From Eutrigla gurnardus (lineage: Eukaryota > Chordata > Actinopteri > Perciformes > Triglidae), in the NCBI GenBank assembly GCA_963514095.1, contig OY741276.1, positions 13,181,487 through 13,245,486 of the forward strand: DNA of 64,000 nucleotides, in the 5' to 3' direction. The notes under the pieces were generated by a model, which saw nothing but the letters and a program-made list of their open reading frames with translations, was not told the DNA's origin and searched no databases. How positions within the stretch are numbered: position 1 is the first letter of the stretch; each line of letters begins with the position of its first letter. Positions 39,731 through 51,960 of this stretch are shown here, in pieces. Position numbers and translations under genes: made by a program.

Positions 39731-42420
39731 AAAGTAATCTCTCTCTGTCAGGTCGGTTTAGATGGGGAGGGTCGGCTCATTATGGCCTCCGCAGGAGATG
39801 AATGGGTCAGTCAGGCACTAGAGCCGAGCAGGGCCGCTGTGTTGACAGACAGATCCCCCAAGAAGTGTGTGCGTGTGCATGTGTGAGTGTGTAAGGCAGG
39901 CAACACACAATGAACAACTAGGCAAAAACACTTAGCCGTATGTGTTATCTTTGCCAGGGAGCAGGTGTGCAGAAGGAGGTGGCATGCTGGGATACGGGGA
40001 AGGGGTAAGATGCTAATGTCTGGAGTCAGCGATCATTGTGATTTAACTTTGACCACATGGAGGGTCAACTGTCACATCTGGCCAGACGAGGCAGCCATCA
40101 CAGACACTCCAAAGGGCGCTCCAAAATCACTTCACTTAAAATGTCACGAGCTGCTTCTGTCCGTCTCAGATGAAGCGAATTAGCTGCATTTTACGGAAAT
40201 GTGTAGTTTCTTGATCCTCACTTGCAGGTGCAATGAAAGATGTAAACCTTTCCCAACATTTTCCAGCAGATGGTGTTGCAGTCTTTTGTGCCGATGAGCT
40301 AGAGGCAGCTGTCACATGAATTTATTTTTATGTTGTGGTCGTGGAGCTTTTTTTTTTAATTAACTATGGTATTATAATAAATCATGTCTGAATTTCATGT
40401 TCCATTTTTTAGCAGAATCAGAGCAGGAACTTTGGCCAGCTTTGCTCAAACTAAACGCTGGTTCTAGAAGCTGATTTCATATTGTATGTGTTATTTTGTT
40501 GATGATTAAATCTGCCTCTCTTACTTTGTTTAAATCCTGATTTCTGCAATGTGGACATAAATGAGAAAAGTGCTCGGAGAGTTCCTCTCTTGGTAACGCA
40601 GCATGATAAAGGGGTTGATTATATTATATTAGATTAGATGATCAACTCTGTGAACAGACTAGCATAATGCGAATTGACATATCTGTTCATCATTCAGAAC
40701 ACTATATAATGGTATAATGAGACTGTGGGGTAACTTGTTCATTAAAATCCATTGATTCATTTAGTAAATTGGATTTAAACAATTGCAGTATGTTTCACAG
40801 CACCGCATCACACACATCGCAGCGTTTGTGTGAAATTGCCAAGGGACATGCAACACACACACACACAGATACACACACCGGCTAGCATTTTGCTAACATT
40901 TTCCCTTTCCTCTGCTGTCATTCACATTAGCAAAGCACACTTTAGCAGCGAGTCCCTGGCTAATAGGTCTAGACATCTTCTCAACACAAGGACTTTGTCA
41001 GACAACTAATTATCATCACTGACCCCTGGCTTTTAAATGAGAGTAATACACCTTGAATAGGTCATCAGCATTGGAAGACAACAGGCGAGGGGACTGTTAG
41101 ACCAAATGTTATTCATTATCTTCATTATTGTTTGGGGGGGGGTTTTTTCCTGGCATCACAGACCTTCATCATGTCGAGAAAATGTCAGCTATCGTCAGCT
41201 TAAGAGTTTCACACAGAGTCTCTCTTTATGTCAGACGCACGAGAGAAAGTGCAGGCTGAAGTAGGAGTGCTGGCGGGGTGATCGTCTTCTCTTACACTGG
41301 GCTGCATCCGAGTGTGACCTTTCACAGAAGCAGCGTGGACGCAAAGGATTAGTCTCATCTAAATGAATTTGCTATGTCACCGCAGAAATACATTACATCG
41401 CAGCTTCTCTCTCTCCGACTCTGTATGCTCTTGTTGTGTGAGCAGATGTAATTAATGCTGTCCTTTTGAATACAGCTGTTTGTTTGGTTCATTGGGGGGA
41501 TCTTTTAGCAGTTATGGAATATAATGTCAGTAAGTATGTTTTATCTAGTTTATTGTCAACTGAATATAAGATTTGTGAGCCGTTTATATATTAGAGTGAG
41601 TCCTTTTCTCATGGACCGTAGTTTCCGACGCTCTTGGGAGAAGTTTCAGTTGGTTGCAAACTCCAACTTCACAGCTAGATGCCACGACACACTACACCTT
41701 TAATGCTTTGGCTGTCTGTTTGGGTCTCACATACAGAAAAGTGGAGCATCACTGGTATTAACTCAATAAGTGGCCATATTGTGACTATCTCTCCATGTGG
41801 ACATGTATGGCGAGTCTATGGGAGTCTATGGTGGGAAAGAAACACGTGCCTGCCAAAATAATGCATGCCAGAAGTATATCATCAAATGTAAAAGGACTGT
41901 CATGGCATTAAGCAAAACTATGATCTAGTCTGATTATATGATTGTTTTCGTTAGTACCCTTATTGAATATAAAGAAAGAAATACTCTCCGAAGTCACTCA
42001 AACTAGCCGCTCTCAACTCTTGGTTTCGAAAGAGATCAGAAAAACGTTTCCATGATTCCCCTGTTATAATGATGGAGAGACGAAGAAGGCCACAAGTCAT
42101 TGATGTTGGAACAGGAAGAGAGATAACAGGCAAAATGAGGAACAGCTCCAGTTGTTTCAATGGAGACAGATTGAGTGGAGTTGAGCAAAACTACACTATG
42201 ATACATATTGGATATTAATATTGACTGAGGCGATTCAGTCCAGCATCAGTGCTATTAGAGAAGTGTTTCCTCCCAAAGCCCCAACTTCTCTGACCTTTAA
42301 AACCACCACTGCACTATGATCCCTCACTGGCTTCCCACTCGCAAAAACACTACGATGTGTCGCAAACATCCATCCCTTACATGATAAGAACAGGGGAAAT
42401 TCATGTTTTAACAATATTAA
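39731..42420. other. crhbp upstream flank
   Basis: Unique-looking with short CA patches near 40,855-40,880. No coding or splice evidence. Blocks at 41,610-41,870 and 41,970-42,190 look repeat-derived, but I cannot name the families. Confidence 0.35.
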
Positions 42421-42427
42421 CATGCGT

Positions 42428-42775
42428 ATGCAAATTAATCATTTAATTACATTGTGTTTTTTTATATCCATTCTTCCACAGAGCTCGTGTAAATGAGCCA
42501 ATTAGGTTCAAATGTTTAAAATACTTAGCCTAAAAACATATTTATAAGATGTGAAGTATTTTACACTGTATGTTTTAAACTTCATTATTGTGTCGTGTTC
42601 GTTTAAAGTGCAATTAAACAGCCATACTAAGCACTCATGCAATTTGACAGGTTTGCATTCTGTCTTTTGATGGATTTCACACATGATTAAAAGGACTCTA
42701 AAAGTCCTCCCGACTCAGTGTTTCCCGGTGACCCAGCGGTGTAGGCCTGCCTGTCTGCGCCTGTGCTGCTATAAA
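42428..42775 (+). promoter_or_regulatory. crhbp: crhbp promoter with octamer and TATA
   Basis: A perfect octamer fused to a homeodomain core, ATGCAAATTAAT, starts at 42428. TTTAATTAC follows near 42443. A canonical TATAAA lies at 42770-42775, 71 bases upstream of the start codon, so initiation is expected near 42,800. POU and homeodomain factors of hypothalamus and pituitary bind such sites; use here is inferred. Confidence 0.6.
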
Positions 42776-42845
42776 AGCCGCCAGCTCTCACACAGCGCCA
42801 TTATTTCCCCCCCGCGCTTCACTTTACCAACAGACGCACTTCAGC

Positions 42846-45800
42846 ATGTCGGTGGCTCTGCGCGCACAGCTCTTCCTCTTCCTCATCTCCCTCTCAACGA
42901 GGACGGGGCTCAGTCGCTACATTGAGGTAATGCTTTTGGTTGTTAATCAATCATTCTTGAAAGTTTCTGCGACAACCTAATCTTTTATATTTCTGTTATG
43001 TTTTCCCTTTTTTTTCCATTCAGGACAACGAACCAGCAAATGGATTATATTCTCTGCTCAGTTTGGACCAGAAAAGAGAATCCGAGGATTTTATTTTCCG
43101 CCGACCTCTCAGTAAGTGCTGCAATCAACAATGGCTTTATTCAGTAGCTGCTTATGCTTAGCGACTTGGCGAACAACAAGTGAACCCTTTACATAATTAA
43201 AAGTATTTTAAGTGACGAATTTAAACGATTTGGAGCAGGTATGCGCAGTTCTGATGTCCAGACAGGGAGACATTTTAATACTCCATCCATCAATCAGTCA
43301 ATTAATCACTTAATCAATCAACCCCTACATCTGTATTGTACATAATAATACACCTGCTGTAATATAGGGCATCCATTGATGCATATAGCAAAATGTCAGG
43401 AATGAACAGAGTGCCAATATTTTATGAAAGTCCAATTATAATTTTGGCACAAACTCCCCAGAGCCACATGAGCTCTGTTTGAGCAGTAAAGGCAACTCCG
43501 ATAAACATGGGCAAACACTTGGAGACTTGTTGTGTTTGAGCATAGAGCAGATTACCCAATCAAACTGTGAGGTCATGACCCTTTTTGGAAGATCACACTA
43601 AATCCTTGATGTTTATGGTGGTCAACAGCCCAGTGAAAGTGTGTGAATCCCCTCTTAGTAATGTGTGTGTGTGGTTTGTAGGATGTTTGGACATGCTGGC
43701 CACTGATGGCTATTTCACCTTCGTGGCGTCTCAACCACAGCTGGCCTGTGCCGCTTTCATCATCGCTGAGCCCAGTGAGGTCATCAGCCTGGAGCTGTCT
43801 GACGTCAAAATTGACTGCAGCGCCGGGGACTTCATCAAGGTTGGCTCCACCCACCCGAAAAACAACACCCACACATGCCCCGACCCCTTCGTAGGTGGAA
43901 GACAGGAAGTTCGGGGCTTTTCAACTCTGAATCCCATTTCATCTTCTCCCGTGTGATTAAGATGGTGGCAAACAGGGTTAAGGCGGCGTTTAAGGGCCAA
44001 ACACCCCACTGGATCCTCTATGCATTGGTCACATTACTCAGAGCGAAGTGTGGGAAGGCTTTAGTTGTGCAGCCAAGCCTGCCAGTTACATTGCGGTTTC
44101 ATTTCATGGGCCAAAGTGGTAAAATGCATGACAGGGATACATTTGATCTCACCGACTGGGGTGACAGGCTGGGTGGACACGCACGGATCAGAACTTTTTA
44201 GCAGGAGAACGATGCTCAACAACCAAATGGCACACATCTCATCTCACACCGATGGCACAGCTTTCAGGAGCGATCTGGGTTCAGTATTTTGTCCGAGGAC
44301 TGGAGGAACCGGGTTCAAACTCCCGATCTTCCAATTAGTGGATGACCCGCTCCTTCCTCTGAGCCAGAGTAAAACTGATGTACTCAATTCTCATATTTCA
44401 AGCCAACAGCAAAATGTTCAAACTTGAGCTGCACTTTTGCATCTACTTCCCTTATGTCATTCCATTTAGCTTCACACCCGCTACAAATTCCTATTCTAGC
44501 TTTTAAGATAATGATTATTCTCAATTATTACTCCCTGCTGTATGCAAAGGGCTAGTGGAGTGGTACTGGAAGAAGTAATCTACATGGATACATCTTTGGC
44601 TCCCAAAACATTACTAATGCTTTCCCCTCAAGTAATTTAAAGAATATGTTGCCAAGTGAATACATGGTGAGGGAAATCATGAATTAATAAAGGGAAGAAC
44701 CTTTTTCCTTCGCAGATGTTTGACGGCTGGGTCCTGAAGGGAGAGAAGTTCCCCAGCAGGCAGGACCACCAACTCCCTCTACACCAGCGATACACCGACT
44801 ACTGCTCCTCCACAGCACCAGCAGCCACCAGCCGCTCCTCTCAGAACGTCGCCATGATCTTCTTTCGCATTCACAGCCCCGATAGTGGCTTCACCCTCGC
44901 TGTCAGAAAGCTACACAACCCCTTCCGTGAGTCCCGCTGCAACATCACTTGAGTGCAAAGAAATTGTCTAAAAGCAAAATAAACAGAAACAACATCCACA
45001 AAAGCTAAATTGTAAGAAAATAATAATAAGAAATGTAATAAGCTTCAAGGCTAATCTAAATCAGATTTGCATTGTTTATTTTGTATATGTGTGTGTGTTA
45101 AATGGAGGGCTAGACAGGTGACTTGTGTGCATTCATGTGTGCTCTACCTGGACATTTGCGCCTGGTCGAACATTAATCAAGGCCCAGAGCGACAGGAAGA
45201 GATTGAATGAGACGCATGCACCTGTTTTCCAGCTGCTTGACAAACACGGTGTTAGCACTGTGTCAAGCAACATAACAATCACACTGTGGCTGTAAGACAA
45301 AGGCAGACAACGGGAGAGCACCGACACACGAAAAAAGGACGTTTGAATGAATTATCGGCAGGGAAACAGAAATCTTGTTTTCATATATTGGCCATCAACT
45401 GCAGCTGTCCAGAATCCTGGTCCTTAATTGAATCGGATCCCAAGTCTCTGCTGTGTCACAAGCTGTACAGCAAACAATGAGATATTATACATATAATATA
45501 TAGATTAACCAACAAGTAATCTCCCTTGACACATGTCGAGTAAATAACAAATATTTCACAAAAGCAGATTTTATTTATATTCACTCTGCTCCTTTATGTG
45601 TGAGAGACAGTTACAAACCTTAAAATGTAAAAAAAGAAAAGAAAAAAAAAACTCACATACATAACAACTAAGAGAACCACAAATCTCCTCTTCAAATCTT
45701 GCAGAACAAATATCACTCAATAATATCCATGTGAACATTCTCCCCTCAGTTTTGATTGGCACGGCTCCTTCACCACAAAAATGTTTCTAAATGAGCAACA

Positions 45801-46006
45801 CCCCTGCAGGAGTAAACTATTCCGACTCCTGCTGGTGTCTGTCTAGTCTACCATACTGCTATCAATTCAAATTTCATTATTTTCTTATCTTTGTCATCAG
45901 AACTGTAATTAGATTTCTATGCTCAGCCCTAATTGTGTCCCCTCCCCGCAGTCAGCCTCGATCATGTCCAATTTGTGACATGAGGTGTCAGTAATGAGTT
46001 TCTCTC

Positions 46007-46094
<88 letters not shown>

Positions 46095-49000
46095 AAGCCT
46101 GTAACATCATGTCTCAGAGTCCAGAGGGCAGCTTCACCATGGTGATGCCGCACCAGCGCCGAAACTGCAGCTTCTCCATCATCTACCCTGTGGAGATCCG
46201 ACTGACAGATCTGAGCCTGGGGCAGGCCAAGAGCAATGAGCTCAGCCCAAAGGTAAGATACACAAGAATGAACACGAACAACACCCCCTCCCCCCCTTTC
46301 TATTAAAGAAACCTCTCATTGAAGAAGTACTCTCAATTTATGAAATATATGTTTAATCTGTATACTGGCCACACTAATCATGTGAACTGACATAATCTTC
46401 TTTCCATTTAGCAAACTTCACCAACAAAGTAAATCAGGCTCCAGTCAAATTGAATTCCATTTACGAAAAGCTTTGGACACATTACATTTAGCTCCCCGAC
46501 AAAAGCCCCAGATCAGAGGCAACTCTGCGTTGGCTTGAGACTCGCAAATTGGTGCCAGAGCGATGTGTGAACAATACATCGCAGATGCTTTCCAGATATT
46601 TGGCACGCTAAATATCTGGACCTGCTGAGATATGAGATGAGAGCACGAGGGTTGAGGGGAAACCTGGAGGAATGGCCACCTGTAACAATAGGAACTTTAC
46701 TGTATGTGTTGCCTGTGTAACGCAGACCAAAGCTGACTGATTTCCACATGGGAAATAATAAGTCACTTGTTGCTTTGGTGAACGCAACGACTTACAGACT
46801 CCCAATCACTAGATAGCAAGTTGTGTGGTGTGAACAGTAAAGCGATCAGAGGGGAAACACCTGCTCCAGAAGCCTGATTCCAGACCTGCGAATGGCTGCA
46901 CACATCTCATCTTAGCAGAAATGATTAGAAGTTGGATGTCATCTTCCAATAAATCTGCCTTCCTAATATAATCATGGAAATTGCAATGGAAAAGCAAGCA
47001 TGTACGACATCAATGAGTTGGTTGCAGGTTTTTGTCAACTGAAATTATACAAAATGGCAGTCTGATTGTTGGGCTCAAGATCCAGGAATATCTGGATCAT
47101 CACATTATTATCACATTTGTGGAATACTATATTTACTTAATTTATCATTTTAAATACTTTCATGAAAAACCAAAGTAGGGTTAAGTGATGTTAATACATT
47201 TTAAATACTGTATTTTTTCTCAAAAGGTTTTGGAATGAATCTCATTTGCTTTTTTGCTGTTTAGTTTAGCCAAAAGACTGGAAAGAGAGGAAAAACAGCG
47301 AGCCTGGATCTGTCCAAATGAAACAAAACCTGTCTTCTGGCTCCAGCTATATATTAATACAACCGTACAGACATGAGAGCATGGGTATCATAACTGAAAT
47401 ATTGGCAGAGAACTTCTAAAGTAGACTTCTAAAGGCCAAGTTTCTGGATAGTTTTGATTAAAAATAACCCATATGTTCATTTTGGCAAATAGTGTTTGGC
47501 AGTTGTGCTATAACAGGTGAAACAAAGTTTAATTAGACTTACGTGGCAAAAGTTCTAATTCGGCAAAGTGAAAACACCTGTGTGAGTGCACAGTGGCTGA
47601 TGTAGGAGCTTCAATCAGCTGCTCTCTCGGGCAAAACCGAGGACAGTCTGTAACTGAATGTTCGATAGAGATGTTGGACAGCTACCGTTTATATAATGTA
47701 ATTTATTTAAATTGCAGAAAAGAAAAATGCTTGAGTCAAACGTTAACGGGGTCACTCGTGCCATGTCTGTAGCTCCCCCCTGCTTTACGCAACTTTATTG
47801 TAGCTCTTTTATAAGCTAGAAATATTCACTTCATGGTTCAAATCCGGTTACAGGAACTTTCAATAATAAACACCAAGATGTTACAGCAGGACTGAAACGG
47901 TGGAAACCATGTTGATATAAGACTAAACAAAAGGAAGCCTGAAGATGTTGGCAGTTGATCTGACACTGGCTGCCAGACTTTTGACATTAAACTGCAAGTT
48001 CTGCATTTTGCTGGGCCAAATACAATAGCCTGACATTTCCATTCCGATGTTGAGGAACATTGTGAGCATCACAATTTCTAAGGTGATTTGTAATAACAGT
48101 TTTAAATGCAAACCACATGTATTTTATGTGAAAAAGTTTGTGCTGAATGAGGAGCGGGGATAGAAAGAATGATGGGCCTAGGATAGAAACTTGAGGTACC
48201 CCTTTATTGCCTTACAACTGTCCCATGCCATGCTTCAGAAACACCTTGAGGAATTTCTTCAAATTTGGCTCAAATTTCCAGCTGGAATCAAGGATGAACT
48301 GATCAGAATTTGGTGGTCAAAGGTCTCTGTGACCTCACAAAACACGTTTTTTGGCCGTAGCTCAAGAATTACTATGCTAATTATGACAATTTCATACAAA
48401 TGTCAAATAGGATAAAATGATGACATTTTTGGAAAGGCATGTATGTAAACTGCACCTTGATTGGCTGGCCGGTGTACATAAACTACTTTAACTACTAGGA
48501 TGTGCTCGTAGGCACAAGATACAACCAAAACTGGAATCTGCTCATCACGGCATTGCTCCCTGGCACCACAAGTGGTCAAAACTCCACAGTGTACCTTTAA
48601 TAAGGCACTTTGATTTGATAAGTGAAAGGCTTGCTTTAGCTGCACCTCAACACTACAACATTTTGTGGTTTATTTCTTTTTACAGAGGCAGATGTGGGCA
48701 GGCTGTTCGGGGTCAGGTGACTATGTGGAGCTGCTCGGGGGAAATGGAGTGGACACCTCTATGATGTTCCCCATAGCTGACCTCTGTTTCTCCCTTACTG
48801 GGCTCGGTGAGTCCAAGCCCCTTCTGTTTCCCTCCAGTGTGAAGAAATAATACACTGTGCTAAGCTATGCTATGCTATGCTATGCTATGCTATGCTAGGC
48901 CTGAACTCACACATTTTTTTAATTTTAAACTAATATCGTTTCTCTGAAAATTACCCCATTTTTTATAAAACACAGTTAGACACATTTTCCATGTGGTTGT

Positions 49001-49484
49001 ACAAAAATATTAAAACTAAATTCCAGCTGCACATTATGATCATTGTAACAGAAGCAGGTTACTCTCATGGTGAGGTCAGTTCATAATGTGCTTCCATTAT
49101 GGTGAAATATTTGCAGTGCAAATTGTATTTTTATTTTTTCAGAGAAATATACACCAATACTATATTATAATATATTTTTTATTTACTATGATCTGGGTTG
49201 AGGTGCACCTCACCCGCCGAACAAAGACACATACTTGTCATAACCAGGCTAAGAAAGGCTGACTAGAGAACAAGAATGATCTGCATGTGGTCCAGTGTCA
49301 AGTATCTGTTCTTCTCTCTGGATTTTCAGCCCAGATGAAGATCGGTTGTGATAACTCGGTGGTGAGGCTGGTGTCCAGTGGCAACTATATCAACCGCGTT
49401 TCTTTCCAGTACCGACTACTGGAACAACGTGAGCTGCCCAAGACCCGAGAGAATGCTCTGGATAACTTCTGCTCAGTGGAATGA
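42846..49484 (+). CDS. crhbp: Corticotropin-releasing hormone-binding protein
   Basis: Seven coding exons join in frame to 322 residues, the same length as human CRHBP: 42846-42926, 43024-43111, 43682-43839, 44716-44926, 46098-46252, 48686-48806 and 49330-49484. Residues 1-24 form a hydrophobic signal peptide. All ten disulphide cysteines of the family are present (58, 79, 102, 139, 181, 203, 238, 265, 278, 319), as is the conserved N-glycosylation site NCS at residue 202. Family signatures include CLDML, DGWVLKGEKFPS, SSQNVAMIFFR, RNCSFSIIYP and MKIGCDN. The secreted glycoprotein sequesters CRH and urocortin, limiting activation of the stress axis. Introns 3 and 5 carry repeats, and exon 5 is preceded by a long TG tract. 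A poly(A) signal follows at 49787. Confidence 0.98.
44250..44370 (+). repeat. Fish SINE-like repeat in crhbp intron 3
   Basis: The order GATGGCACAGCTTTCAGGAGC, TTCAGTATTTTGTCCGAGGAC, GGGTTCAAACTCCCGATC, GTGGATGACCCGCTC, GAGCC matches a common fish interspersed repeat as I remember it. The GGTTCAAACTCC block resembles a tRNA B box. Confidence 0.5.
46009..46090 (+). repeat. crhbp: (TG)41 tract inside crhbp exon 5 acceptor
   Basis: Forty-one TG units lie between a short pyrimidine tract (TTTCTCTCTTT, 45999-46009) and the acceptor TATAAAG that starts exon 5 at 46098. UG-repeat RNA is the binding site of TDP-43. Confidence 0.95.
47250..47440. repeat. Dispersed fish repeat in crhbp intron 5
   Basis: The blocks AAAAGACTGGAAAGAG, CAGCGAGCCTGGATCTGTCCAA and ACCGTACAGACATGAGAGCATGG belong to the same abundant family as the copy at 2112-2285, but in a rearranged order. 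Confidence 0.45.
48243..48425 (+). repeat. Dispersed fish repeat in crhbp intron 5
   Basis: CTTGAGGAATTTCTTCAAATTT, GGTGGTCAAAGGTC, TGTGACCTCACAAAACACG and AATAGGATAAAATGATGACA occur in order, matching an interspersed element I recall from many fish genomes. Its class is uncertain. Confidence 0.5.
48864..48897. repeat. (GCTAT)n pentanucleotide repeat
   Basis: Nearly seven pure copies of GCTAT lie 57 bases downstream of the exon 6 donor of crhbp. Confidence 0.95.
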
Positions 49485-49501
49485 AATCACACTCATACTG
49501 T

Positions 49502-49502
<1 letters not shown>

Positions 49503-49532
<30 letters not shown>
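49503..49532. repeat. (CA)n in crhbp 3' untranslated region
   Basis: A short CA tract starts 18 bases after the stop codon, so it is probably transcribed in the crhbp 3' untranslated region. Confidence 0.9.
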
Positions 49533-49535
<3 letters not shown>

Positions 49536-49786
49536 TTATCCATCTCTCTGTAAATACAACAGCTTGACTAATGCCGTCAATGCATTTTTTTGTATTGTTT
49601 TTTGCCAAATATTTTAGTTTGTGTCCTAATTATTTTCGCTTTGATCATAAGAATTGAATCGAATTTATGGAGGATGGTGGATGTCATTGTTTTCTTTCTT
49701 GCCGTTTGACATATCAGTTTCTGTATTCTTTGCAAGGTTTTACATCCCACTGTCTCTTATATTTATAATGCCTTGACAATTAAAAA

Positions 49787-49792
49787 AATAAA
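49787..49792 (+). terminator. crhbp: crhbp poly(A) signal
   Basis: AATAAA about 300 bases after the stop codon, the first canonical hexamer downstream. Confidence 0.6.
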
Positions 49793-49799
49793 TATCACT

Positions 49800-50538
49800 T
49801 GCATGATAAAGCAAAGATGTTTAAGGTTCTGCTTTTGTGAGTCACTCTTTTTTTATTGGTCTTCCTGCACTTCATTATAGAACAGCATGCTCACTTGGTG
49901 TGTGTTTTACTACAATGCTTCTGCAGGATGCACCCATTTGAGGGAATGTTCTGTGGTCTAAGACTAAATACGATACGTGGTGATGTGCTTGTGTGGCACT
50001 AGGTTTTTAACAGATGTATCAAGCAGAAGATTTTTTTTCGAGCAAAAATTTATCAAATTTATGAGTTTGATTGAGAAACAACTGATCCACTGTGTTGTTA
50101 TGGTCAGGGCAATTGATGAGGGAGCAGGCATTTTCAAGTCAGTCAGGAGATTTTCAATCTTGCCTATTTTTAGCTATGCTGATGACACCACATTGGTCCA
50201 GACTGACATTAGTAGTTTTAATTATATATCATAATCTGCTTAGAAATAGTGTTAGGAAGTTAAACAGGTCATAGTTCCCTCTCTAATATCAATTTTATAT
50301 TGCTGTGAAAACTATCTCCTGCAAATAACTTTATATATTCAAGCTTCCCACCAAAAACAACATTTTAAGTGTTTCCATTAAAACACATCATGATAACGTT
50401 GTAATTTGCCTTCGCCCAACACATATTTGTACTGTTTTGAGCTTGGATAAATAACCTCTGTTGATGTAACCCGTTGGCTCCGTTAAAACCAGGACTTTGC
50501 TGGGTACAGACCCCATCCTGTCGCCAGTGTATCTTGCT

Positions 50539-50607
<69 letters not shown>

Positions 50608-51828
50608 ATATATATGTGTGTGTGTATACATATATATATATATATATATATAAATTAATAAAATATTTCCTTGCCAATCCGTATTAAGCAATGACGCATG
50701 CATTTCTCTTGGTTTTTGTAATCCAATCTGTTCCCGAGACAAACACTGAAATAGCTCCCATAGTGGTTGATCCTTGCTCAAAATAATTAAGAAGGCTTAA
50801 TACTGAGAGCACAGAATAATACACCAGAATGTTCTAAAACTGAGTAAACACAGGTTTGCTTGTGACCCCTCTCCATCGAACGCTAATCTCTTACATACTG
50901 TACAGCTGTGGATCCTCAGTCAGAATGCGCAGCTCTTAATGGGATTATCCCACAAGCTTCAGCGCTCTCATTCCCCTCGACTTCCTTCTAACTGGCTCAC
51001 TTTTGATCTTCTCCTTACGTGGAATTAATCTCAAACCTGCTCAACCACGATGATTCAATTAACAGCGGATGTCTCTTTTTTTTTCGCTCGATGTGTTGCA
51101 ATTTTCAGTCTTCATTACAGAAGTGAACACACATTTTGGATGCCATCGAAACGGATAACGTCTGATTATTTGTTCCTAGCATTTGGTCCAGTGGTGTTGA
51201 ATATTCAGTAATTTATTTATAGTGGCCTGTCATGGTGGATGGGAAATTAGTTTGTCACTTGCAGGGCCAAAGAGGGTCATAAGTCCTTGTGGACGTGACC
51301 CATTACAGCAAGAGACATGTTTGTCTTGAATAACATTGAAGTAACCGGATGAGGAAATTATGTTTATTTAAGATATTATTCACGCTGGACTGGTTAGTGA
51401 AAACACGACGAAGAGAATATCTGGAGTCACATAGTCACATATGACATATTTTAAAAAGCTTTTATGCATAATTTGTTCCGCCTTAGTAAATACCCTTCAT
51501 AAGTGTAAAAACACTACAAGTACATGTTTTGCATTTAATTTTTTTAAATTATCAGCAAAATGTTAAGAATCAAAGTTAGAAAAAATAATCATTAAGCATG
51601 ATCTATTACTCATGCTTTCACACATGCTTTCTTTTACTTTATTAAATACTCATATTTGCATGCTTGTTTTAGTTAGTTCTAAATATTTTTGGGGACATTT
51701 TAAGTCATTCTTATAGACAGAAGCTATGACAGAAAATGAGGTAGAAAGAGTTGCAAGCAAATTGGATTTTGTGGCGTGGATCTTAACCTCAAAGCCACAG
51801 GGGCACCAAATATTTTGAATCTGCAGAG
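49800..51828. other. Intergenic between crhbp and the Ly6 gene
   Basis: Contains a compound (TG)30 plus TA tract at 50543-50652. A complex, TAAT-containing block lies at about 50,880-51,200. No gene was recognised. Confidence 0.4.
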
Positions 51829-51829
51829 T

Positions 51830-51960
51830 AACTAGTAACTATAGCTGTCAAAAATTGTAGTGGATTAAAACAGTCCAATATTTGTAATTTGTCATGTCAT
51901 CTTGTGTACTACAAAAAAAACCTGTAGTTTTACTTGTACTTAAGTACTTTAGCTACTTGG
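51830..51960. repeat. Dispersed TACTTAAGTA-type fish repeat
   Basis: AGTAACTAGTAACTATAGCTG, AATTGTAGTGGATTAAAAC and CTTGTACTTAAGTACTTT match one end of a very common fish interspersed family. Related fragments lie at 54505-54660 and 57112-57190. Confidence 0.5.

Noticed and set aside
42235..42423. A minus-strand frame of about 62 codons upstream of crhbp.
   Set aside because: It appears to belong to a repeat-derived block, with no start context, splice partner or family match.
50092..50234. A frame containing SYADDTTLV, like a LINE reverse-transcriptase box.
   Set aside because: Only about nine residues match and the flanks show no reverse-transcriptase context, so chance is likely.
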